A program made the position numbers and the translations under genes. Of a stretch of 64,000 nt of DNA, positions 1 to 10,734 are shown in pieces. The notes under the pieces were generated by a model. It had not been told where the DNA came from, ran no database searches, and saw nothing but the letters and a program-made list of their open reading frames with translations. Position 1 is the stretch's first letter, and each line of letters begins with the position of its first letter. This stretch comes from Delphinapterus leucas. Lineage: Eukaryota > Chordata > Mammalia > Artiodactyla > Monodontidae. The stretch covers positions 25,063,296 to 25,127,295 of the forward strand of contig NW_022098072.1 in assembly GCF_002288925.2 (NCBI RefSeq), written 5' to 3'.

Positions 1-794
1 AGCTGAGTAATTTATGGAATATCCAATGGTAGAAGCATCATGTATGATACAATATATGATAGAAGGACATTAAACATCCTTGAAAAACAATGTTTTAATG
101 GTCAGGAAAGTAAGACATACTATTAAGAAATCAAGTATAAAAAAACCCTATGCTTTATGATTCTGGTTGTGCAATGTTATAAACACACACAATACACACA
201 CACACACAAAGAAAAAAGACTACGGAAGTATAAAAAATGTTAATCAAGGATATTCTTGGAATGAGATTATGCATGATTATTTTCCTTCTAAATCCTTTTC
301 TGTGTTTTCAGTTTTCTATAATGTCTGTGTACTACTGCTTAATAATCAGAGAAAAAAGTCTTAAAATGTTGCTAATGAATTTTAAAAAATCATTGTACTA
401 ACTTATTTAACAATAAAATGGGACTAATAATGCTATTCTCCCTCCCATATTCTCATACATGAAGCAATGGAAACACTATTATACTTTCCCATGTCCTCAT
501 ATACAAAGCATAACGGAAACACTATTATATTTGTGTTCAAATTGTTAATATTGGTTTCCTCCATAGGTTAGTAAAATTAAAAAAAAAAAAGACAACATCT
601 ATATTTCTTTCAAATTAATGACTTCCAGGGCACATAGTAAGATGTGGCCAAAAAGCAGTTGTTAAGAAATTATGACTTATGAAGATTCATTAAATACTAT
701 AATTTCTAAACTCTGAAATTCACAGTAATGCAAATCAGTGCTCATCCACAGATATCACAGAAGAAGGAAAAAAGAGTTAGATTTGTTCAGAGCA
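1..794. other. A+T-rich single-copy DNA, no gene seen
   Basis: I recognise no exon or repeat family here. The only structured parts are a short (CA)n tract at about 183-208 and a run of 12 A at 579-590. Confidence 0.6.
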
Positions 795-965
795 TTTAAT
801 TTACATCTGTTTACTGAGAACAGTTGCAGAGACAGAGATCATTAGCCTTGTTTTACAGTTTGAGGAGGTTGAGATTTAGAGAAGTAACCTCACTAAGATC
901 ACTGAAGCAGATTATATTCAGACTATTTTCTGCTACTTCCAATGAGCTTATTATACAATCCTACC
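795..965 (-). repeat. MIR SINE, antisense
   Basis: The segment reads like the reverse complement of MIR: TTGTTTTACAGTTTGAGGAG, then GAGAAGTAAC and a degraded 'AGATCACTGAAGCAG' where the family has 'GGTCACACAGCTAG'. MIR is an old mammal-wide tRNA-derived SINE. The copy is strongly diverged, so its limits are approximate. Confidence 0.6.
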
Positions 966-969
966 CCAC

Positions 970-1238
970 TGACTCAGGCTTGGCCGTGTGCCTTATTTAA
1001 GCCAATGAGTAGAAATATCACATTGTCTACTACGGGCCCTCGTTTTTCCCTCTCCCATGAGGCCAACAATGCCTTCAACAACAATAAGATATGGGTTGCT
1101 TCTTAATTTGGGGTTCTGAAATAAAGAAAACATGGAGCAGAGGCATGGCCAACCCAATAAAACATGTAATGCAAGTAAGCAATAAAAGTTGGCTGTCATA
1201 AGCTACTGGAGGGATCTGGCCGCAGTACATCCTAACTT
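970..1238 (+). mobile_element. Possible MLT1-like (ERVL-MaLR) LTR fragment
   Basis: The right end (about 1160-1238: GCAATAAAAGTTGGCTGTCA, then AAGCTACTGGAGG and TCCTAACTTAACCTACACTG) resembles the polyadenylation and terminal part of MLT1 LTRs, which end with 'AAGCCACTGAGAT' and 'CCTAACTGATAC'. The left part has 'AAGCCAATGAG', as in the MLT1 5' half. The match is weak and I see no clear target-site duplication. It lies between two antisense MIR segments. Confidence 0.4.
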
Positions 1239-1241
1239 AAC

Positions 1242-1345
1242 CTACACTGACGCTGACTGAGAGTCACTAGTAACTGGTGAGGACAAAACTCAAATCCAGG
1301 TCTGTTTGGCTCCAAAGTCCATGCTCTTTCGACTTCATCACACTA
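1242..1345 (-). repeat. MIR SINE fragment, antisense
   Basis: It contains 'AATCCAGGTCTGTTTGGCTC' followed by 'CAAAGTCCATGCTCT', nearly identical to the reverse complement of the MIR 5' (tRNA-derived) part. It is either an independent copy or the remainder of the MIR at 795-965 pushed apart by the LTR-like segment between them. Confidence 0.8.
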
Positions 1346-2700
1346 GCTTCTCAAGTTTTCAATTATTTTGATGAAATTTATTTTTATGCTGAGAAAAAAA
1401 TTTATAGTAAAACATAGCTTTGGTGGATCAGAGGTGTTTTCTAAATATAAAACTGAAATATATAGTACTCTGCTTCCCCGTGACTCCTATATCTTCTATT
1501 ATACAATAAATAACTCAAAAGATTTACTCTAACGCCCTGGAAATTGTCACTCATTCCTGCTGATTGATGCTGAGCTAAGATTTCATGTTTGGGGTTAGCT
1601 TTATTACCTGAGTGTCCAGACACAAAACCCACATATGGGCAAATCCCCTGCCCCTTTGCTTTGGAAGATTAATTGAGTTCATGGGTACATGTCACCTCTT
1701 ATTTGCAAACCATTCCTATAGATGAGTAAATAGGCTTTTTTAAGGCTTCTGCTTTTATCTTGGCAAGGTGTCATTAGGCCATCCTGTAGGTGGAAATCTC
1801 TCAGTCCTAGCGTTGGAGGTGGCTCAGAGTCTACCAGGAAGCCTTTCCAAAAGAAACGGCTTCTACCTGGGATCAGCTCCTACTGAGCATAGCCATTTGC
1901 TGCTGTGGAGATTCAATCTTTCGGCAGCTACTGCCGGACTGGCTATAAGATTTTACAAAATTCCTGGCAAGCTCGCCCTGTTTTGAAAGTCTGGAAACTG
2001 AAAGTCATTTTCTAACTGCTTACAGATTGCAGCAATAAAACTGATGATCAAACCCAGTCAGACTCATTGAGCTTTGACATTGGGGTCCAAGAGCACACAC
2101 ATGAATACAAATCCCACATACCATCTCCTCCTGAATGTAACCCAATGGCCCTAGACTCACCAGCCTTGAAGAAAGCTGATGTCACAGTCATTTTACCTCT
2201 CTGACTCATCTCTCACTTTTTCATATAGAATTTTTAGTCCCCTTTAAAATAACATCCCTGCCCCCAAAGATGCATTCTGGAACAAGTCTAACTTGGACAT
2301 AGTGTAACTTTTCTCAGGCTTATGTTGGACAAACACCACACCTGTGAGCATCCCCCGTGTCCACCAATATTTCTACTGCTTCTAGAGGACACTGTCTTGC
2401 TAAAGGTACTTCTCTTAATGTATTGAAATTATATGGCCCTTAAGGTACGGAAACACAGCTGTGCTCACATTCTCTCTAAGCTAGGGATCTGAATCTATAT
2501 GCCACCCTCAACTATCTTTATTTCCATCCTCCCTCTCCTCCCAGTAGCGATGCACGAGCTCCCTCCTCCCTCAACCAAAATACCAGAGCCATAGTGTAGA
2601 TTAAACTGCCTCCTCACCACGTCTACAACTTCTTCAGGTTGTCCTCACTGAGGATCCAGCACAAATTTCCCTTGTAATCTCTTCTTTCTTTACAATATCT
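1346..2700. other. Single-copy DNA, no gene seen
   Basis: No repeat family, splice-framed coding stretch or RNA gene is visible. Short open frames here have no recognisable protein features. Confidence 0.6.
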
Positions 2701-2704
2701 TATG

Positions 2705-3345
2705 AGTTTTTCTAAATTTATGTTTATAGTACTTTATTGAAGTATAATTTACATACAGTATAATAAAAACCTTAGTTGTACAGTTTGATGAAATTGTACA
2801 TACATTATACTTCAATGTAACCAGATCAAAATAGAGAATATTTTCACACCTCTGGAAAGCTTCTTCAGTCCCTTCACAATCAGTAACATCCCACATCTGC
2901 AGATAATCACTATTCTGAATTCTATCACCATGAATGAGTTTGATCTATTCTTGAATTTTATGTAAATAGAATCATACATTCACTTTTTATGTCAGAATCC
3001 TTTTTCTCAAATAATTTATTAGTAGTTTATTCCTTTTTATTGCTGAGTAGTAGTCATATATATATATATATAAATATGCCATAGTTGGTTATTCCACTAT
3101 TATACTGATGGACATTTTGGTTGTTTCCATTTGGGGGCTACTGTGAACAAAGCCACCATTAATACGCTTATGAAGGTCTTTTCAGGGATGCACATCTAAA
3201 AGTACAATGGATTAGTCGTGGGGTAAGTGGCTCTTTGTTAGAAACTGCCAGTTTTACAAAGTGGTATACCATTTTATTTTTCCTCTGGTAATGATGAGAA
3301 TTCCAGTTGCTTCATCTACAGAAGGATGTGCAGTGGTCTTTCCTA
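2705..3345 (-). mobile_element. Old L1 (L1M) ORF2 3' end and 3' UTR, antisense
   Basis: The plus strand reads as the reverse complement of an old L1: 'TTTATTGAAGTATAATTTAC' (3' UTR), 'TTTTTATTGCTGAGTAGTAG', 'GATGGACATTTTGGTTGTTT' and 'AGAAACTGCCAGTTTTACAA', all conserved parts of the ORF2 C-terminal end. It is 5'-truncated and full of stops. An (AT)n expansion sits at about 3058-3072 where the consensus has 'TTCCATTGTATGG'. Confidence 0.9.
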
Positions 3346-4835
3346 GGAGTTCCTGAAAGTCTGTGAGTAAATCTAATCTAGTCTTATGGCAAACATAACA
3401 TAATTCCTGTGTTCAAATTAAACCATGATGATTCCTATAGGCTTAAAGATTTCTCAACACTAGAAGCTCAATATAGATTTTCCTTTTCTGAAGTCAGGAA
3501 AAAAGAATTACAGTAAAAAGCCTGGACTCTTTCATCCAAATAAAATTTCTCTATATAGGCTGCTACTGTTGTGCATGCCTCTAGGAGAAGTTATTCTGTC
3601 TTGACGTATTTATCACCAGATTGCTCGTTTTCAGAATTCCTCACCCTTGAAGGGTACTTTGTGATTTCACGAATTCATTGGCACTCTCATGGCAGCCTTT
3701 ATAAGTTAAGGAGATAAAAGTGTTATCCTGCTTGGAACTCCACGGTTGGTAGATCGGTGCTGAGCAAAATTAGCAACCACAATAATGAGGTTTCGCAGAA
3801 GAGGAGCCTAGACGTGAAGCTCGAACTATGTTCCAGATCAGCACTAGAATCACAGGTAAAGAGATTTCACACCTGGAGATGTAGTCACTGAGCTCCCACG
3901 CCCCTCGACACATCTCAAATATGCAACGGTGTTGACTAATGAGTCCGCAGCTGCCATGTGCTGTTTACTTCTGGGCTAGATATTTCATAACCAGCTCAGC
4001 CGAGGCCCAGATCAACAGTTACAAGGTGAAGGAATTTAAGGAGATAATAATTTCTTGAGAATTCAATTCATAATTAATTAAACAGACACTCCCTGCTTCT
4101 CCATTGGAATTCTTCATATGCAGGGAAGTACATCCTAGGTTTCCTTTTACTCTGTTCTTTTTATCTTGGTGGCATTTAAGGTTAATTAATACATAATATG
4201 CATTATTTGCCCAATATTTTCCCTGGATTATTTCTCTGGATATATTCCATTGTAACAGTAATATATTTTTAAATAAATTATTCAGAAGAAGAGGATTAGG
4301 TACATGCAATTATTAGTTAACTTTAAAATGGACTAAAATTAACCGACATCATCTCTACTTTTACTTTCACTAACTTGATTTACATATCTGTGGACACGTG
4401 TTTGTATATGTGAATGTTTGTGCACATGTGCAAGCCTCATAATTAATTAAGTCAGGAGCCCTCAATCTGCCAAATGCTGCAAGCCAAGCCCAACCATCTT
4501 TGTCGTGCACAATCTAAATGGACACAGGATATCCATTCTCCTCTTTGCAGTCTTGGACTCTTTAAAAAGAACTTCAGATAAAAACCAGGAAATGGTTGGG
4601 GACTGGGTTCTATAATCTCTTGCAGTCAACAGACACTTGCCCAGGGAACTGTTGTTGACCTGAGATGCGGCCACACTGCTGCTGATGCTGCTTTCTGTTC
4701 TTCTTTCTTAAGTCACTCGCTTTCCCACCCTCCTTCTGGCTATTTCGTACTAACTATGGAAGTTCACTAAGTCTACTTGAGGAAAGAGCCTATCCAGTAC
4801 CCTAAGAGAATATTCATTTGACATACTGTTTCTTG
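3346..4835. other. Single-copy A+T-rich DNA, no gene seen
   Basis: No repeat or gene is recognised. The antisense frames at 4019-4309 and 4462-4674 show no domain, signal peptide or familiar sequence and are treated as chance frames. Confidence 0.55.
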
Positions 4836-4839
4836 GTCC

Positions 4840-4975
4840 ACCCGTGCAGAGTTGCGTGATCTTCTAAAGCATAAGTTTTCTACTCTGTAAAACAAAACTC
4901 GTAACACTTCCTCTAGGGATAGTTGTGAAAAGCGAATAGACTAGTGAAAGTCCTTTATTAATTTTAAGGTATGGC
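4840..4975 (+). repeat. MIR SINE 3' half, sense
   Basis: 'CTACTCTGTAAAACAAAACT', 'CTAGGGATAGTTGTGAAAAG' and 'GACTAGTGAAAGTCCTT' follow the MIR order of 'CATCTGTAAAATGGGG', 'ATAGGGTTGTTGTGAGGAT' and 'TGTAAAGCGCTT'. It is an old, diverged copy. Confidence 0.55.
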
Positions 4976-5664
4976 AAAATATTACCCGCTGTTCTTTAAA
5001 AACAGAAAAGCCAAAATGCGTGCCTAGAACAGGGTATCACGAAACGTCTGCATCTGAATGTACGAATGAAATGTGTGGTATTTTTCTCAAAGTGTCTTCT
5101 ACTTCACGTCAAGGAGAAAAAGTAAGGTAAGTAATGTCCAAAAGAGAGGCTGCTGACAGAAGTTATGTCAAGATGATGTCTGACAGAAGAGGGTGGTATT
5201 AATGCTAATGCTAAGAATAAGAGTAAAGGAAGGGCAGCTAGAAAAACTGAAAAAAGGAGTTCATACAGAGGTGATAACACAGACAGATGAAATGTAATTG
5301 TGTTCATAAAATTTAGCAATAAAGCTGTTAGAGTATATGATAACTAACTCTACTAAGATACATATTAAAGTGACATTTAGAGATCATAAAATCAAAGAAC
5401 TATGTCAATTCTCTTTTCAGGTATTCCTGATGTTTGCAAAATCTGTCCCTACTTACCACTCAGCCGCTTGTGTTGTAGGATCATCTTGAACCTTTGGCCC
5501 AAGAGCTGTTCAGTGATTGTGCTTCCGACTGTTCCGTGCTACGGCTGTTTATTTTCTGCATCCAGGCTGAGGATCATCTGTACTCTGGAGTCTACTGGCC
5601 CCAGTTCAGTCACCTTACAAACATTCTGGGGGGGCAGCCTGCTTTCTTTATCCTCCAGTAGCTC
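4976..5664. other. Single-copy DNA with an unsupported 111-codon frame
   Basis: The longest frame runs at 5402-5737 on the plus strand and is rich in Leu, Ser and Cys. I see no domain, no splice-site framing and no familiar sequence. The overlapping antisense frame (5539-5742) is equally unsupported, so no gene is called. Confidence 0.5.
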
Positions 5665-5760
5665 GGTGGAATTACACTTGGATTCAGGAGACCTCAGCCC
5701 TGATCTCCAGGACCTATTACTGCTAATCACAGCTTGACCCATTGAAGTGAACTTAGAGGT
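5665..5760 (+). repeat. Possible MIR fragment, sense
   Basis: 'ACTTGGATTCAGGAGACCTC', then a possible counterpart of 'AATCCCAGCTCTGCCAC', and 'CTGCTAATCACAGCTTGACC' follow the order of the MIR 5' half. Divergence is high and this could be chance. Confidence 0.35.
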
Positions 5761-6238
5761 GACTCTGATTACTGTTCTCTGATTTCTGTATATGGTGGGG
5801 CTTTGTCACCTGCAGATGTCATTCAGCCTCGCACGTGACAAAGCCTGATTCACAAAAACGTCTACCTCCTCAATGGATCCACTTAAAAATGCCCCTTGGG
5901 TTTAAGAAAAGATTTGCTATAGGATTCCTTTAAATAACTGTTTTACTTCATTTGAATAAGATATTATTTACCAGTTTCCAGGAATGCATCTATCACAGGT
6001 AAAATGTGATATTTCTGCATAACAATATGACAGGAAGAATATCCTTAAAAACCTAAAGGCCTGCCTAGGCAGCATAATAAAAAATGATGCATATGACTAG
6101 CCTTGTTCGCAAGGAAGAAAATGGCCTCATTCTTTCCCCAAGTCCTTTTAAGGCTCTATCCAAACATGGGTCACCCATTACCCAATGTCCTTTGCATTCT
6201 AGTTGCTTAGGCTTGACACCTAGATGTATCTAGAATCA

Positions 6239-6265
6239 CTATATATATATATATATTTTTTTTTA
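6239..6265. repeat. (AT)n and T-run microsatellite
   Basis: Alternating AT runs directly into nine or more T. It is a simple repeat with no other feature attached. Confidence 0.9.
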
Positions 6266-7120
6266 AGGATAAACCCCCTTTTATATAAAAGAAAGGAAAG
6301 AAAGTAGACTCCTAGAGGGAGTCATAAGGTTGAACTTACATTTTGAAAATTGGGGGAAAAGAAGAGTAGAAGCAAGTAATCCTCAATTATCTATGTTAAT
6401 CAGGGGCAAAGTTAGGTTACTTAATGCAAAAACTTTCATTTTAGACATCACATTCAATTTTTAAAATTCATTCTTTCATGATAAACGTTGCTTTTACTTT
6501 TTTGATTAATACATTTTCCCATTCTCCTTCCTAAATCTCCATGTAATTTTTGTTTCCTAAAACCCCAGCAGCATTCTATAGACATGAAGGAGTTAGGTCA
6601 TACCTCTTCAACTAATTCATTTAATTGCCCAACTCACCCCTAAGCAATGTGCTAACCAGGAAGACAACGTATTTCATCAGTGAGTATCTCTGGTTGGCAA
6701 AACTGGATCAACTAGATTCTGCTCTATCAAGGTCCTGGTTTCTGAATTTCTGTTCTTAGTGAAGCACTGTAGGGTCAGGCAGCATAGCAGAGGCACAGAG
6801 GTTTGGGTGAGTTTCTGGCTTCTTCCTCTTTCAATATTCTTTAAACATGTACAAGACTCTTCCATAACCATTTTTTTGAAAATCTCCTTTTGTCCCATTC
6901 TGTCTCCGGGTATACCATTCAAATTTTTTACCCCTTCTCCAAATTTCTCAAAAGCAAAACCTGCACTCCCATTTGCTTGAGAACTCAGTGAAATCTAACA
7001 TCTGCTCCATGACTTGACTGAAATTCTTCTCATTGCTCCCCTGAAGGTCACAAGCAACTTCTAAGTTACCACCTCCAGGAGCTATTTTTCAGTCTTTACT
7101 TGTGGAAGGCAACTTGGTTT
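6266..7120. other. Single-copy DNA, no gene seen
   Basis: No recognisable exon or repeat. The segment just before 7120 may already be the diverged start of the L2 that follows. Confidence 0.5.
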
Positions 7121-7124
7121 TAAT

Positions 7125-8282
7125 TCTCTTATCGTCTCAGGCTTCTTAAAACTCTACTCCCTTGGTCTCTGTGCCACCACATTTCCCTGATTTTCCTTAT
7201 GTTTCTATGAGTCTTCTTTTTGCCTGTTTTCTCTGCACAAACATCTCGTATTGCTCAGGCCCAGAGCTTTATTGCACTGTTCTCCATCTATGTTCTCTCC
7301 CTCTGTGGTTTCATCCACACCTGTGTTTTAACAACCACATGCCTACTAATGGCTTCCAAGTTCAAATCCTTGGTTCAGATCTCCCAGTGGAGAATGAGAT
7401 TCATATACTGAACTATAGGCTAGATAACTCCACCAGAATAAACAACAAAACTTCAAACTCTTCACATCCAGAGCTGAAATCATCATTTTCCCTTAAATTT
7501 GTTCCTGTTCCATATTCTCTGTTTAGTGTATAATACTGCTGTTCAAACAAATATTTAAACTAGAAACCTAGGTGTCATTCCTGACTTTGCATCTACCTTA
7601 ATTTTCGTATGTAATCAGTGAAATCACAAAATTCTGATGATTTTACTCAAAGTACTTTTAAAATCTATCCTTTTTATTACCCCAACTACTACTTTATAAC
7701 TAAGGCTCTTGTCTCCACTTAAACACTGTGGCAACCTCCTCTCTCTATCACCTCGTTTACATTTGTTTTATTTTCCCTACCCCTAGAGTTATGTCCAAAA
7801 TGTCTGTCTTTTAACGGAGCCCTAGCTCCTCAGAATGAAGTCCTTGACATGGAACACGGTCCCTTGCCCAACTCTATGCCCTCATTTCTTGTCACGCAAC
7901 CTAACACCTTTAATTTTTTACCATTCAATCTCACTCTCCCTATTTCAGAAAACTTGAAATGTCTGTCACTTCCCATATAGCATTCAATTTTTTGCCTTCA
8001 TACTTTGCTTAGGCTGTCTCCATTCCTATCACTTATTGTCCCCTTGCCTCCACCAACACCACCTCCCTGCCTAGCTTCTACTCATCCTTTGAGAATGAGC
8101 TACATATAAGTTTCTAAAGCTTTTCTGACAGCAACACCCGTCCACACTCCAGGTGGAGCTGAATCTCTCTCCTCCAAGACCTCAAAATGTCTTGCAGAGC
8201 TCTCCTACATACTCATCCTTAGTCTTTAACACTGGGCCTGACAAGTGTTGGCTCTCATGAATATTTATTGAATGAGTGTGAA
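7125..8282 (+). mobile_element. L2 LINE relic, ORF2 C-terminal part to 3' end
   Basis: An unusually long L2 relic in sense orientation. Landmarks in the right order are 'TGGCTTCCAAGTTCAAATCC' (about 7348), 'CTAGGTGTCATTCCTGACTT' (7568; consensus 'CTTGGAGTCATCCTTGACTC'), the 'GCAACCTCCTCTCT' region (7732), a 'CTTCTACTCATCCTTTGAGA' segment (about 8076; consensus 'CTCAAATGTCACCTTCTC') and the terminal 'AATATTTATTGAATGAGTG' (8260). This covers the reverse-transcriptase C-terminal region and 3' UTR. The frame is destroyed throughout; the 123-codon plus-strand frame at 7162-7533 is a leftover of this element, not a gene. Confidence 0.8.
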
Positions 8283-8510
8283 AGAGCAGGTTGGCCCCCT
8301 GCTGACCATGCTTTAAGCCTTGTATCAGCCTAAGATGTGATGTCATTTCTTTCCAGTATAGAGGAGACTCAGCGGTGGAGTGTGGCAAGTGATTTTATCA
8401 CCATTTCCTTTTAATAGTTGAGCCTCATGATCTTGCTTGAAGTGTTAAAGCCTTGCAGAATATCAGACACATGCAGATCTAAATGCGGCCATCAAATTAC
8501 GTTTCAAAAT
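8283..8510. other. Short single-copy interval
   Basis: Nothing recognised between the end of the L2 and the A+T block. Confidence 0.5.
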
Positions 8511-8632
8511 AATTTTAAATTTTTAATATTTTAAAAATATTAAAATATTTTAATTTAATATTTTAAATTAAATATTAAATTAATATTTTAAAATATTAAA
8601 ATGTAATTTTAATACTTAAAAATCATTTTAAA
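8511..8632. repeat. A+T-only self-complementary block
   Basis: About 120 bases of almost pure A+T built from variants of AATATTTTAA and TTAAAATATT in both orientations, so the strand can fold on itself many ways. A single C at 8614 breaks it near the right end. It is probably a degenerate low-complexity expansion. Confidence 0.85.
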
Positions 8633-10430
8633 ATAGGGCCCATTGTGGAAAATGGGTAATGTTTCCTCTGATAGAGGACACAATCAAAGGTTGCCTACAG
8701 TATTCATGTCCTTCCATGAAGTTTTCACTGGAGACACCAACAAGCAGTACCAAGATCACCTGCATGTCTAGTTTCTATCCAAACCCTGATACAGGCGTGG
8801 CAATTGATGTGAATGGTTAGGAAGTTGGTCACCAAAGAGGAGAAAAATCTAAAAGCATAGGAACCACCCTTCCAACAATCAAGAGATAACATAGTGCATT
8901 ATTACACTATTTTAGCATTCTCAACTAGAAAAAAAGAACAGTGCTTCCTGTAACTCATAACTCAGCGCCTGTGCTTTGTGTCACAGGAAGCATCTGGGTG
9001 CTGCAGGTCAGAGGCTATGAAGGTCACAGTGGGCAGGTTTCACAGGGAGTGATTAAGTGTGTGGAAACTGCAAGTTTAAGGGAATAGGACATGAATACTG
9101 TTTAAGACAAGAGCAAAGAAGCTTAGACAACAGAAGAACTATCAGAAGAACTATCTGGAAAACAACAACAAAACCAAAAAACACATAAGAGGCTTTAAGA
9201 GGTAAAAACAAAATAAGGTAATTACTACGTACTGTGTAAAAATGATAGAAAGGGAAAAATTGAGAAAATGAGGTTTTAACTTTAAAAAGTGACAAAAGAA
9301 ATGCAGCAGAATCTGTAGATGACCAGATCTAACTTCCTTTGCTTGGGAAATGGTGGGGAACAAAGATACTGGAAGGAGGAAGAATATTTTTTATCAGAAA
9401 GTTTTCCAGATTTATAGACAAGAAAGCATTTAATTCTTTACCTGCATAATGTTTGTTTTGTTAAATCTTATGTTAAATATCACTAATTTTCATTTAAGTT
9501 TTAAAAGTATTTAATCACCTTAAATATTTGATTCTGATAAGATAAAACTCATTAGATTGTTCTACTTATCCTGGTTTATTTTCTAATTTGCAATATTAGC
9601 ATTTGGAGATTTATATTCTACTCTCATCCAGTCGGTATCTTCCATTCAAAGTACCCTCGTGATCCTTTTCAGCTGTTGTCTAAGATCAAGTGCAAAGTAC
9701 TTTCATGAAACCCAATCCCCGAACTCTCCAAGCTCCTGTGTTCCTTCAGCTACCAGAAAGACTCAAGCTTGCTCTTTTATTCCCAGGCCCTTTCTCCAAA
9801 ACCTCAGCCATCAAGAGCACCCTAACAGTTTCTCAGATAATAATTTCTAAAGACTCAAGATTTCATATGGAACAAAGTTCATACAAGAGAGTTTACTTTT
9901 GTCCCTCTGGTGAAATGAAGTAATAGAAAAGTACATGCATATAGTACTTTTGATGAAATAAAATGTGCTTGGTCTGAGCTTGAAAAGTCAGTTATATGAT
10001 ACTGATTAATATTTTACAGCAACACAGTGCATAGGTACCACTAATACAAAAGCTATAGCTTCAGAATATTTAGACATATCTTTAAAGTTTAGGATCACCG
10101 AATCATTTTATATCCCAGAAGCCCAAACTCCACATAAAACAATGTATAACCCACAGTGTTTTAAACCTCGTAGTAAAAAACTGCATGTACTGAGAAGTCA
10201 AATTTCATACTACGTTGTGGAATCCTGAATTCATCTACTTGTTAAGCAAAAACTGAGTAATATTTTTTTTCCGTTTCTCAACTATAAACACACTTGCAAA
10301 TGTTGTAAATAAAACATCTTATTGATGCCTAAAACTAACTCAAACACGAAATCGTTATTCCAGGCTGCTCTCCTGAGGCCACAGTGAAGCAGCAGTGAAA
10401 GAAGAAAAGGCATCAGCACTTGATATTTTG
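8633..10430. other. Single-copy DNA, no gene seen
   Basis: No repeat family is recognised. Frames at 9053-9363 (antisense) and 9659-9923 (sense) show no domain and are treated as chance. Confidence 0.5.
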
Positions 10431-10437
10431 TTTGGCC

Positions 10438-10716
10438 TCAGCATTTCTTTGCTGCTTTGCCTTGTTCACAGGTAGTAATTCCATCGATGTTCACGTAGGG
10501 CATTCCTACTATTCCAGTGAGAAGGCATTCTGTTAACGTTTCTCCACAGCCGTTGAAACAAAAATTAAGGTGCCAGGAAAAACAAAATGTTCTCTGTCCT
10601 ATAGGAAAGTAGGATCTGGAGAAATCTCCTAAGCAGAGGTGTAGAAAATGACAGCCTAATCCTTTGCATTTTCCAATATCCTTTCGGTCAGGACAGAATG
10701 TGGCTTCTTGGTGCAT
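10438..10716 (-). CDS. Cysteine-rich 92-codon frame, possible decayed Kunitz-like exon
   Basis: Read on the minus strand this frame holds ten cysteines in 92 residues (positions 8, 17, 22, 28, 45, 53, 57, 64, 83, 92). Parts fit the Kunitz inhibitor pattern: eight residues between C8 and C17 with a Gly-Lys-Cys at the reactive-loop position (family Gly-Pro-Cys), Tyr36-Phe37 nine and eight residues before C45, seven residues between C45 and C53, and 'TLTEC' at 60-64. Other parts do not fit: 27 residues between C17 and C45 (family 15), ten between C53 and C64 (family 12), and Gly68 where the sixth Cys should be. No good splice acceptor, polypyrimidine tract or signal peptide exon is visible; an in-frame stop lies just upstream. 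If real it would be a relic of a secreted protease-inhibitor exon, but a chance frame is at least as likely. An MLT1 LTR starts about 20 bases beyond its 5' side. Confidence 0.2.
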   Translation of the reverse strand: MHQEATFCPDRKDIGKCKGLGCHFLHLCLGDFSRSYFPIGQRTFCFSWHLNFCFNGCGETLTECLLTGIVGMPYVNIDGITTCEQGKAAKKC

Positions 10717-10734
10717 GTGATGTGGTATGTGAAT

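Noticed and set aside
5402..5737. Sense 111-codon frame
   Set aside because: No recognised domain, no homologue I know, no splice signals, and an equally open antisense frame.
7162..7533. Sense 123-codon frame
   Set aside because: Lies in the L2 relic, in a region matching L2 ORF2 nucleotide consensus with broken frame.
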